Source: Bacteroidales bacterium (GTDB lineage: Bacteria > Bacteroidota > Bacteroidia > Bacteroidales > UBA932). Taken from it: a stretch of DNA of 47,907 bases. Of this stretch, positions 1 through 6,431 are shown one piece after another. A program made the position numbers and the translations under genes. Each line of letters opens with the position of its first letter. The first letter of the stretch is position 1. The stretch lies in assembly GCA_017458145.1 (NCBI GenBank), contig JAFTGA010000033.1:1-47907 (forward strand). Reading direction: 5' to 3'. The notes under the pieces are model-generated. The model made no database searches. It saw only the letters and a list, made by a program, of their open reading frames with translations, and was not told the origin of the DNA.

Positions 1-140
1 ATGAACGGGCTAAGACCTGGGAAACAACAAAAAACAGGGATAACGACGAAAGTCAACCTATACCAGTGATAATGTTAAACCAGAGTCAACTTCTTTCAGG
101 GAGAGACTCGATCTGAGTCAACCTAAATCCGGAAATGACA
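1..140 (-). mobile_element. Terminal end of an IS21-like insertion sequence (partial)
   Basis: Reading leftwards on the minus strand, the homology of the neighbouring lipoprotein gene stops exactly at 140 and a sequence beginning TGTCATTTCCGG starts. Inside it a motif (A/T)GGTTGACT or AGTTGACT recurs three times, at 125-116, 90-84 and 60-51, spaced 33 and 32 bp. A 5'-TG terminus followed by several subterminal repeats is the layout known for IS21-family ends, where the repeats bind the IstA transposase. No transposase gene lies inside the window, so the element would continue to the left. The family call is inference from layout; an unrelated mobile element with multiple terminal repeats is possible. 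Confidence 0.5.
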
Positions 141-1370
141 CTTATCTGTCGCATCATCGGGTTTAACCGTAGCGACAAGTGTTTCGGATTCTCCTTCAAT
201 AAGTTGCAATTCGGTCTTATTCAACGAGATAGACGCAACGGGGATGTCTTTGTAAACTGTTACGACACACTTGGCGGAATTCTCCCCAGCCGAGGCTATG
301 ATTTCCGCCGTCCCGGTTTTTACGGCCGTCACCTTTCCGCCTTCATCGATCGTTGCGATAGATGCGTCAGAGCTGGACCACGTGACAGTTTTATCCGTAG
401 CATTGTCCGGTTTGACCGTGGCGGTGAGCGTTTCTGATTCTCCTTCTTTCAATGTGAGGCTTGTCTTGTTCAATTCAATGGAAGTCACGGCGATGCGCCC
501 CGCCTGCTTCACGGTAAGGGTGTGGGAGAGGGTGCCGTTCTTCTGCTTGATCTCAATCTTGCCTTCCCGGGCGCTGTAGGTGGCGTTCTCATCCACGGTC
601 AGGCGGACGGTCGAACCGCTCAGGGCCTTGGTCTCGACATAGTGGATCCAGTCCACGCTGGGCTTGACATCGAAGGAGACATTCGCCTCCACCTTGACCT
701 CAATCTCGCCGCCACCGTAAGGCATATCGAAGCTGGTGTCCTTGACGATCAGCGCATCCTTCTGCGCCTGCTTCACGCTGATGACCTGCTCTTGCACGGT
801 GGCATTCTGCGGCTTGATGGTGATGGTCGCGCTGCGGGCATCATACGTTTCATTCTCCTCGACGCTGAATGTCAGTTTGTCGGTTGTCAAACCTTTAGTG
901 CCGGTCTGCTTGATCCATTTTTCCGAAACGGAAACAGAGTATTGTACGTTCGCCTGCACTTCAACCTCAATGGAACGGGCGTCAGAAGCTAGGTTGAACG
1001 ACTGCGTGGGAATCACAATTCCCAGGTTGGCAGGCTGCTTCACCGTTACCATCTGGCTCAGCTCTTCCATCGAGATCGTGATCGTTGCCGAGCGGTCATC
1101 GTAGGTTGTGTTTTCACTACAGCGGACGGAGACCGTCACGGTGCCGTCGGAAGCTTTACCTGAAGTGGGAGTCACGGATACCCAGGAATCGGAGCTCCGC
1201 ACCGACCAATCCCGATTGGCTGTGAAGGTGATGGAATTGCTCCCGCCGTCGGCGGAAATTTCCAGACTGGCCGGGCCGGTGATGGTGAGTTCCGGGGCTT
1301 TCTGGCAGGAAGCAAAAACTAGAGATAACACGAGGACTGAAAGGACGAATCCAAAGAGACTTTTTCTCAT
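123..1370 (-). pseudogene. Surface lipoprotein with BACON and Big_2 domains, truncated at its C-terminus
   Basis: The 415-residue product starts with a lipoprotein signal (VFASC, Cys22). Three BACON-type repeats follow at about 28-113, 116-202 and 205-291, each ending in a VTVKQ-like or ISVKQ-like strand. One full bacterial Ig-like group 2 domain (about 293-372, VTSIELNKTSLTL) comes next. A second Big_2 copy begins at 378 but stops after TDK at 410, in the middle of the domain. The last five residues (CHFRI) are encoded by foreign DNA at 123-140 that looks like an insertion-sequence end. The full protein was therefore longer. BACON and Big_2 proteins of Bacteroidales are usually exported and bind glycans or act as adhesins or spacers; no catalytic domain is visible here. 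The upstream lipoprotein gene lies 39 bp away on the same strand, so they may be cotranscribed. Confidence 0.8.
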
Positions 1371-1409
1371 AAATAAGGGTATTTACATTATGATATATTA
1401 TACGTACAG

Positions 1410-1757
1410 TCAGATTCTCTCAAACGAGATTGTTTCCCCATTCATGCTAAGGATTAATGTCTTGGAGGATAATTTAACTACTGTTGCCAGAATTACTTCG
1501 CCTCCCAGGCTGAAGGTGAGGATGCTTCCGTCAAGGCTATACGATCCGGAAAGATATTCTCCATTTAAAGAAAATGACACGGTGTTTGTGCCGAACGTCC
1601 AGGTAACATTGGTTGCGGGCAAATGCACGGGATCAGTCGTGGAGACAGCTTTCCAGGAGCCAACGATGCTCGGATTTGAAGAGTCTCCTTTCTGACAGGA
1701 GGCCAACCCTATCGCCATTCCAGCGATGGTAAGTAATAAGATAAGCAAACGTTTCAT
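1410..1757 (-). CDS. Small lipocalin-like lipoprotein
   Basis: A 115-residue lipoprotein; the ATG at 1757 is chosen because the signal peptide begins there (MKRLLILL, lipobox LASC, Cys21). An upstream in-frame ATG at 1811 would put charged and polar residues before the signal. After the signal come SIVGSWK and then alternating strands (VTWTFG, VSFSLNGEYLSGSY, LTFSLGGE, KTLILSMNGE). This is the pattern of the small lipocalin-like beta-barrel proteins common in Bacteroidales, where GxW marks the first strand. Such proteins sit in the periplasmic or outer leaflet and their ligands are mostly unknown. It precedes the truncated BACON lipoprotein by 39 bp on the same strand. The lipocalin label rests on the GSWK motif and strand pattern only. 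Confidence 0.7.
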   Translation of the reverse strand: MKRLLILLLTIAGMAIGLASCQKGDSSNPSIVGSWKAVSTTDPVHLPATNVTWTFGTNTVSFSLNGEYLSGSYSLDGSILTFSLGGEVILATVVKLSSKTLILSMNGETISFERI

Positions 1758-1789
1758 AAAATATGTGGTTATTATTATAATGAGCGTTT

Positions 1790-1987
1790 CTAATCTGAGA
1801 TGAGATGCCATTTGGTTTCTACCCGATAAGAAAGGCCGAGGTTTTTCAGTACCTCAAGATCATCCTTATCCAATTCTGCAATAATATTAGAATCCTTTTC
1901 TATTAGATAAGGATCAATCGCCTCAAAATAATCTTTCAGGTTATCATTTTGAGCAGCCCGTATTTTTGTCAGTTTATACTTGCTCAT
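1790..1987 (-). CDS. Small hypothetical protein
   Basis: A 65-residue charged protein (MSKYKLTKIRAAQ at the start, ending ETKWHLISD). It has no signal peptide or membrane segment, and looks like a short alpha/beta protein. Its ATG overlaps the 3' end of the upstream gene by 14 bp, a sign of translational coupling. I do not recognise the family. The AT-rich composition matches the upstream gene and differs from the GC-rich core beginning near 4.3 kb, so the pair probably arrived together as accessory DNA. It could instead be the tail of a decayed two-gene module. Confidence 0.5.
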   Translation of the reverse strand: MSKYKLTKIRAAQNDNLKDYFEAIDPYLIEKDSNIIAELDKDDLEVLKNLGLSYRVETKWHLISD

Positions 1988-2312
1988 AATACTTCCCCGA
2001 TTTTAGATATTCATTATAATCATCGCGCCATTGTCCCACACTAGACATTATTTGTTCATGTATCTGTTCTTCGAAGCCACAAGAATCTACCACTTCTTGA
2101 ATGGCAACCTCCACCAGGTTTATGATAGTTGATTCACTATCTTTCTTTAATTGCCTATTGATACAAGCTGATTGCCACGAGGGCCACAAAAGTGTGTCAA
2201 TGGCAAAGCTTGTGAGAAGTTTGACATCATTTTCGAAAGAATCATATTCCAAACCTGTAAACAGATTCTTATCCCGGATATAATCTTTGAGCCGGTCTTG
2301 ATATTCTCCCAT
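1974..2312 (-). CDS. Hypothetical protein, possibly the 3' part of a broken gene
   Basis: From the ATG at 2312 this gives 112 residues (MGEYQDRLKDYIRDKN at the start), mainly helical and acidic, with no recognised domain. The same frame stays open upstream to 2433, then meets a TAA at 2439-2441. Beyond that it is open again up to an ATG at 2558 (MKVFSLLSLGEIWEIS). A TATATTTG promoter box at 2587-2594 on the minus strand lies about 30 bp before that ATG. So the original gene may have run from 2558 to 1974 with one nonsense codon. The start at 2312 is the conservative choice; no clear ribosome-binding site decides it. Confidence 0.4.
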   Translation of the reverse strand: MGEYQDRLKDYIRDKNLFTGLEYDSFENDVKLLTSFAIDTLLWPSWQSACINRQLKKDSESTIINLVEVAIQEVVDSCGFEEQIHEQIMSSVGQWRDDYNEYLKSGKYYEQV

Positions 2313-2823
2313 AACTGTTTTGTAAAACCATCTTGCTCCGCAGATGACATTATACAAAAAAGAAAGTGTGGAGCATCTTCCGTTTATCTGGGAGAGGTTC
2401 TGGGAAACCTGTATCAAATAAACAATACCCCACACCCGTTATGGCGTAGTACCGAAAGGGTACAATGCACCAAACAAGGTGATGAATGAATTGCTTATCC
2501 TTGATACGGTCGAAATTTCCCAGATTTCTCCCAAGGATAAAAGCGAAAACACTTTCATCAATATGTAATGTCCCGAGGGACAACTACAAATATAGAAAAA
2601 GTTTTTCATTCATTATATGGGGTCTTGCGGATTACGGGTGTGGTATGCTTCGATGCTTTCAATGCAAAAGGCGAGGATCTTGATTTGTAAAGGCGGAATT
2701 CCGGTTACATCGGTATATCTCCTGCGACGGCAAGGCCATCCCCGTGACGGGAGTAGCCTTGTCTTTTGAAAACCAACGTTTTTTTTTATTTTTGCATCAT
2801 ATCGTAAAAAAGGAGTTACTATT
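2313..2823. other. AT-rich accessory stretch without a confident gene
   Basis: No reading frame here can be defended as an intact gene. A leftward frame from 2558 to 2439 (39 codons) is followed in frame by a stop and then by the hypothetical gene ending at 1974. A minus-strand TATATTTG box lies at 2587-2594. A two-part hairpin lies at 2731-2761: CAAGGC pairs with GCCTTG, and inside it CCCG pairs with CGGG around a TGA loop. It could be a terminator of earlier rightward transcription or a remnant of a mobile element. The right part holds the promoter of the toxin-antitoxin operon. Confidence 0.5.
2766..2794 (+). promoter_or_regulatory. Promoter of the toxin-antitoxin operon
   Basis: A TTG at 2766-2768 and TATTTTTG at 2787-2794 with 18 bp between them fit the Bacteroidales -33/-7 consensus. 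The antitoxin ATG is at 2824, with AAAGGAG at 2809-2815 as an unusually good Shine-Dalgarno sequence for this group. Confidence 0.65.
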
Positions 2824-3015
2824 ATGGCGACCTATACAATTACAGTTAACGAAAGGACAAAGGCCGGGAAAAGCCTTGTCAGTTATCTTCGTGATCTGGG
2901 CGTGATTGATGAGCCCAACGCGGAGACGCTGGCTGCTATCAAGGAGATCAAAAGTGGAGGCGGCACCCGTTGTGAGACTTTCGATGATTACCTGAAAGCC
3001 GTGCAGGCGTTATGA
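2824..3015 (+). CDS. Type II antitoxin, small RelB/DinJ-like partner
   Basis: A 63-residue protein directly upstream of a YafQ-type toxin and overlapping it in an ATGA. The N-terminal half (MATYTITVNERTKAGKSL) predicts a beta strand and helix. The C-terminal half carries an acidic, flexible segment ending in ETFDDYLKAVQAL, as in antitoxin tails that wrap around the toxin. Antitoxins of this kind bind and inhibit the toxin, and repress their own promoter as a complex. The family assignment rests mainly on gene position, size and the partner; the DNA-binding fold cannot be confirmed by eye. Confidence 0.75.
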   Translation: MATYTITVNERTKAGKSLVSYLRDLGVIDEPNAETLAAIKEIKSGGGTRCETFDDYLKAVQAL

Positions 3016-3296
3016 GAACCATTGTCCTGTCGGGTCAGTACAAGAAAGACCTGAAACGTGCCCGGAAGCGGAATCTTCCGGAGGCGGAACTCAACCAGGT
3101 TATCTTTGATCTGGCGAATGACATCCCGTTGTCCCCGGATAAGAAAGATCATACTCTTTCCGGGAGCCTTGCTGGATTTCGGGAGTGCCATATACAGCCG
3201 GACTGGTTATTGATCTACAACAAGGAGGATAACGGTGATCTTCACATCCTCAATCTTATTAGGACGGGAACCCATTCGGATTTGTTCAAGAAGTGA
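3012..3296 (+). CDS. YafQ-type mRNA interferase toxin (RelE/ParE superfamily)
   Basis: A 94-residue protein with the YafQ pattern: an N-terminal strand, YKKDLKRARKRN, then GFRECHIQPDWLLIY and a C-terminal IRTGTHSDLF. His47, His60, Asp64-Trp65, Arg84, His88 and Phe92 line up with the residues that form the active site of E. coli YafQ. The family cleaves mRNA in the ribosomal A site when the antitoxin is degraded. All the key residues are present, so the toxin is probably active. The start codon overlaps the antitoxin stop (ATGA), giving coupled translation from one promoter. The pair sits in AT-richer accessory DNA between unknown genes, as mobile toxin-antitoxin pairs often do. Confidence 0.88.
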   Translation: MRTIVLSGQYKKDLKRARKRNLPEAELNQVIFDLANDIPLSPDKKDHTLSGSLAGFRECHIQPDWLLIYNKEDNGDLHILNLIRTGTHSDLFKK

Positions 3297-3335
3297 TCCC
3301 AGGCAACCATTGCCGACCCATAGAGGAAAAATAAA

Positions 3336-3370
3336 AGCGGAGACATCCCCGTAATGAGGACATCTCCGCT
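3336..3370. terminator. Hairpin terminator between convergent genes
   Basis: AGCGGAGA at 3336-3343 pairs perfectly with TCTCCGCT at 3363-3370. The hairpin follows the toxin stop by 40 bp and is followed by a T-rich stretch. It separates the toxin operon from the leftward gene ending at 3546. Two further hairpins (GAGGGGG/CCCCCTC around 3451-3479 and TTCCGGT/ACCGGGAA around 3427-3446) lie between it and that gene. Confidence 0.6.
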
Positions 3371-3545
3371 CTATTTGCCTTTATAGGTACCATCTTCCGG
3401 TCCCTATTGATATACTTTGAGAGGAATTCCGGTTTTCACCGGGAATCGCAGGAGGGGGCCTGTACCTTATCCCCCTCGATGACTATTGCGTTCACGCCGT
3501 CTCTCTTTGTGATTTGGCAGTGAAATCTCTGGAAAAAATGCGCCT

Positions 3546-4181
3546 TCAGCGCTTGTCCGACCAGTAGGTGATGACGCGGCGCTCGCGGTAGCGATCTTCG
3601 TGGATATCGGGCCCGGACTCCTCATCCCAGGACGCCGTGGTCTTGATGGTTGAGGTGTAGAACCGCTCCGTCCAGTTGCCCTTTTTGTCGAAGGCGGTGT
3701 ATTCGTATTCGATCGCTCCGTCATCCTCCATGCCCTCGTATTGGAGGTCGTAGAGTTCCCGGAAGGGGTAGGGGCGGTCGCCTTCGTAGATGTATTTGGT
3801 CTGGCACAGGGATTCCCATCCCTCCGAATCCATCAGGTCTATACGACCCTGGGCGTCATAGCTGATCTCCAGTTTTACATAGTGTTCGTAATCAATCTCC
3901 TCAGCGCCACTGTGGTCATCAAGCGGAAGGATATTGTCATACAGGATGATACGGCCCTGCGCATCGAAGGCAAGCACAGGTTCGTCTTCGAAGAACACCT
4001 CATACTCCGGCTCGGTGCCGGGCGTTTCGGACGGAACGAGATGTTCGAGGCTGTAGGATACGGATTTGACATCGCCCGTCAGGCCGAAGGCGCGGACATC
4101 CGGAGACGTGGCGGCTTCCGGGCTCTGGCAGGCCGCCAGGGCGGCAGCGGTCTTTTCATGGGTTTCTTGATTTTGAATCAT
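3546..4181 (-). CDS. YD-repeat-like exported protein, N-terminus probably frameshifted
   Basis: The frame encodes 211 residues. From about residue 30 it reads as a soluble protein with RHS/YD-like strand pairs (FDAQGRIILYDN, YDAQGRIDLMD, FDKKGNWTERFY), typical of Bacteroidales YD-repeat lipoproteins. Residues 10-20 (KTAAALAACQS) look like the end of a lipoprotein signal, but only nine polar residues precede it. The promoter box TATCTTTG at 4183-4190 places the transcription start almost on the ATG at 4181. A more natural start, ATGAAAAGA at 4159, is one base out of frame. A one-base indel between 4110 and 4157 would join them, so the gene may be broken or the assembly may carry an error there. 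The function is unknown. Confidence 0.55.
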   Translation of the reverse strand: MIQNQETHEKTAAALAACQSPEAATSPDVRAFGLTGDVKSVSYSLEHLVPSETPGTEPEYEVFFEDEPVLAFDAQGRIILYDNILPLDDHSGAEEIDYEHYVKLEISYDAQGRIDLMDSEGWESLCQTKYIYEGDRPYPFRELYDLQYEGMEDDGAIEYEYTAFDKKGNWTERFYTSTIKTTASWDEESGPDIHEDRYRERRVITYWSDKR

Positions 4182-4182
4182 A

Positions 4183-4190
4183 CAAAGATA
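4183..4190 (-). promoter_or_regulatory. Promoter -7 box for the YD-repeat-like gene
   Basis: TATCTTTG on the minus strand matches TAnnTTTG exactly. No clear -33 TTG is seen. Its closeness to the ATG at 4181 argues that translation starts further downstream. Confidence 0.5.
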
Positions 4191-4219
4191 GCAAAAACGG
4201 AGGAAGCGGGTGTTTTTAG

Positions 4220-4250
4220 TTTGTATTATTCTGGGTAATGCGTATCTTTA
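4220..4250 (+). promoter_or_regulatory. Promoter for the lipoprotein at 4288
   Basis: TTTG at 4220-4223 and TATCTTTA at 4243-4250, 19 bp apart, match the Bacteroidales -33/-7 elements with one mismatch. The ATG at 4288 is 37 bp further on. It is divergent from the leftward promoter at 4183-4190. Confidence 0.5.
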
Positions 4251-4287
4251 GACCGAAAAAACTGTGTGCCATCAAATCCTTACAACC

Positions 4288-4740
4288 ATGCCAAGCAACC
4301 GATCCAAGCTGGTGTTCATAGTCAGTGTCGTTTTTTTCTTAGCTTCTTCCTGCTCTCTTATGTGTAAGAATCCTGTATTGAAAGGGACCCGATGGACGGC
4401 GGTCCAGGAGATGTTCGTCGCCGATGCCGGCACGATGACCATCACCCACACGCTGGAGTTCACCTCTGACAAGGAGGTCCTGGTCGGCTATTCGAGTTAT
4501 ATGCCGGCGCATCCCGCGATGTACATGAATCCCGACGGGACGGTGGACACCATTCCCGCACATTCTTCCGAGAACACCGAAGCGGCCACGTATGTCTATC
4601 GACGCGGGAAACTGACCATCACTTCGGCGGACGGACTCTCCTCGGAGTATGTCTTCCAGAAGGACGGTACGTTCGTGCGTGAAGAGCCCTGGGGCGAGAA
4701 ACTCGTGTTTTCCCCGTCTATTCGTTCCGGACAAAAATAA
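4288..4740 (+). CDS. Small lipoprotein of unknown function
   Basis: A 150-residue product. The ATG at 4288 is preferred to an in-frame codon at 4264 because it starts the signal peptide (MPSNRSKLVFIV, then FFLASSC). The mature part begins LKGTRWTAVQEM and alternates beta strands (MTITHTLEFTSDKEVLVGYSSY, split by turns; KLTITSADGLSSEYVFQKDGTFV). This suggests a small lipocalin-like or heat-shock-lipoprotein-like beta barrel, with GTxW as first-strand marker. The function is unknown. Its 3' end overlaps that of the convergent GH43 gene by 23 bp. Confidence 0.7.
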   Translation: MPSNRSKLVFIVSVVFFLASSCSLMCKNPVLKGTRWTAVQEMFVADAGTMTITHTLEFTSDKEVLVGYSSYMPAHPAMYMNPDGTVDTIPAHSSENTEAATYVYRRGKLTITSADGLSSEYVFQKDGTFVREEPWGEKLVFSPSIRSGQK

Positions 4741-6367
4741 AGTCCTCCAGTTCGCAGAGCGAGCGGCCGGGGGTCTTTGATTCGAAGACGAAGAACAGCG
4801 CGTGCTTGCCCGTCAGGGTGTAGGCATCGGGCACGCGGGCGCATTTCTGCACGAGTTCCCGGGGCTCCCGTCCGCTGAGGCGGATGACGCCCAGGCGGAT
4901 GCCTCCCTGCTCTGCGGAAGGCGCGTCGGCCATGATCACGATGCGGCCCCGGACGCCCTGCGGAACCAGGCGCACGAGCAGTTTTCTCGCCATCAGGCGC
5001 GGACGCAGGGTCTTGACCAGCCCGGGGCGCAGTTTGTTGAAATTAAAGTACTTGTAGCCGATAACCGATCCGGCGGTGTTGTTGACCACCGGGTTGTGGT
5101 TGATGCGTAGGTCATAGGGGTCGCCGGTCCCGTCCCATTCGGGCCGGGCAGGCGCGATGTAGGAGCCGGAGTACTTGTTGCCCGGGCCGTCCTTCTCGGC
5201 CGGGCGGGGTCCCGTGAACCAGCAGGCGATACCGGCGGAATGCCGCTCCCGCGGGTTCAGGCCGCCCAGTTCGAAGCCTTCGGAGGTGTATTCCGCCTCC
5301 GAGATTTCCACCTTGCCGTCAGGACCTTCCGTAACCGTCAGTTCCACCGGGGCCACCATCGCCTGGCGGGAGAAGCCGTCCAGGCCGGCCTGGCGGTGGT
5401 AGAAGATGTACCACCGGCCGTTGATTTCGCAGAGCCCGCCGTGGGTGTTGCCGCTCGGGGCGGCGGTGACGATGGTCCTGCCTTCGGCATCCTGCTGCCG
5501 GGCCCGGGTATCGATGAGCGTCCCGCCGTAGGTCCAGGGGCCGAGCGGGGCGTTGCTCCAGGCCCAGGCCAGGTTGCCGTTGGCGGCGGGCAGGCCGAAT
5601 TCGCCCTCCTCCGTCATGCGGCTGTAGACGAAGATGTATTTGTCTTTGACTTTCCGGATGGAGGAGGCCTCGAAGAAGCGGAACACGCCTTCCTGCTTGC
5701 AGCTCGACACCATATCCTTGACGGGCTGCGTGCCCTTGCGGACCGTACACATCGTCCCGGGGTCCAGTTCGGCACCCCAGGACTCCTTGAAACCCCAGTA
5801 GCCGTACACGCGGCCGTCGTCGTCGATGAAGACCGCCGGATCGAAGCCGAGGACGCCCGTTGTGCGCGCGGGGTCTTCCGGATCCCAGTTGCATACGGTG
5901 AACGGGCCGTCCGGCCGGTCGGAGCGGGCGATCATCCCGTTGCGCCCCCGGCCCTGGTTGTTGGGGTAGAGATAGTAGGTCTTCTTCCCGTCCGCGCCCA
6001 GCTTCTCCACCACGTCCGGGGCATAGAGGATGTCTCCCCGGCCATCCGGGTTGAGGGCTCCCCCGGCGGCGTCCAGGCGGGATTCGAAGATCACCCCGTC
6101 GAAGCGCCAGCGGCGTAGGTCATTGACCGGCGCGGACCAGACCACCTGGTTGCGGCCGCAGTAGGCGGTCTGCTCGGTGTCGTGGGAGCCGTAGAGATAG
6201 ACGCGGTACTGTCCCGGGTTGTCGGGGTCTTCGAAGATGTAGGGTTCTCCGTCCGGGATGTATTCCCAGAGAGGGAGGTAGGGGTTGGCGGCGGATGTGC
6301 CGGTGCAGATCAGGCACGCTGTGCCGAGGATGGAGGCAGAGCGCCGCAGGAAAGCCATTCTCTTCAT
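4718..6367 (-). CDS. Exported glycoside hydrolase family 43 protein
   Basis: 549 residues from the ATG at 6367. The frame is open further upstream but that part is antisense to the next gene and precedes the promoter. A Sec signal peptide covers about 1-26. The five-bladed propeller shows the GH43 landmarks: EDPDNP with Asp47 as candidate base, YLYGSHD at 57-63, LYAPDVV, FDPAVFIDDDGRVYGYWGF with Asp176 as the pKa-modulating Asp, and FFEASSIRK with Glu233 as candidate acid. THGGLCEINGRWYIFYHRQ closes the propeller. The last 180 residues form a separate beta-rich domain that resembles a CBM6-type carbohydrate-binding module. GH43 enzymes release arabinose, xylose or galactose from plant polysaccharides. 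No SusC/SusD pair is nearby, so it is an orphan glycosidase; the substrate cannot be read from the sequence. Confidence 0.88.
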   Translation of the reverse strand: MKRMAFLRRSASILGTACLICTGTSAANPYLPLWEYIPDGEPYIFEDPDNPGQYRVYLYGSHDTEQTAYCGRNQVVWSAPVNDLRRWRFDGVIFESRLDAAGGALNPDGRGDILYAPDVVEKLGADGKKTYYLYPNNQGRGRNGMIARSDRPDGPFTVCNWDPEDPARTTGVLGFDPAVFIDDDGRVYGYWGFKESWGAELDPGTMCTVRKGTQPVKDMVSSCKQEGVFRFFEASSIRKVKDKYIFVYSRMTEEGEFGLPAANGNLAWAWSNAPLGPWTYGGTLIDTRARQQDAEGRTIVTAAPSGNTHGGLCEINGRWYIFYHRQAGLDGFSRQAMVAPVELTVTEGPDGKVEISEAEYTSEGFELGGLNPRERHSAGIACWFTGPRPAEKDGPGNKYSGSYIAPARPEWDGTGDPYDLRINHNPVVNNTAGSVIGYKYFNFNKLRPGLVKTLRPRLMARKLLVRLVPQGVRGRIVIMADAPSAEQGGIRLGVIRLSGREPRELVQKCARVPDAYTLTGKHALFFVFESKTPGRSLCELEDFIFVRNE

Positions 6368-6389
6368 TGCGTGACGAAAGATGTGTGCA

Positions 6390-6397
6390 CAAAAATA
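6390..6397 (-). promoter_or_regulatory. Promoter -7 box for the GH43 gene
   Basis: TATTTTTG on the minus strand, 22 bp before the ATG at 6367, fits TAnnTTTG. This supports the start chosen and excludes the longer frame upstream. A possible opposing box (TATATTAG, 6420-6427) for the rightward gene lies too close to its ATG to be convincing. Confidence 0.5.
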
Positions 6398-6431
6398 ATG
6401 AAATCCGCCCAATAATCCGTATATTAGCCGT

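Noticed and set aside
2350-2583. A 77-codon leftward frame starting at a TTG
   Set aside because: No recognisable product; its start is inside the expected transcription start region and another frame there has an ATG.
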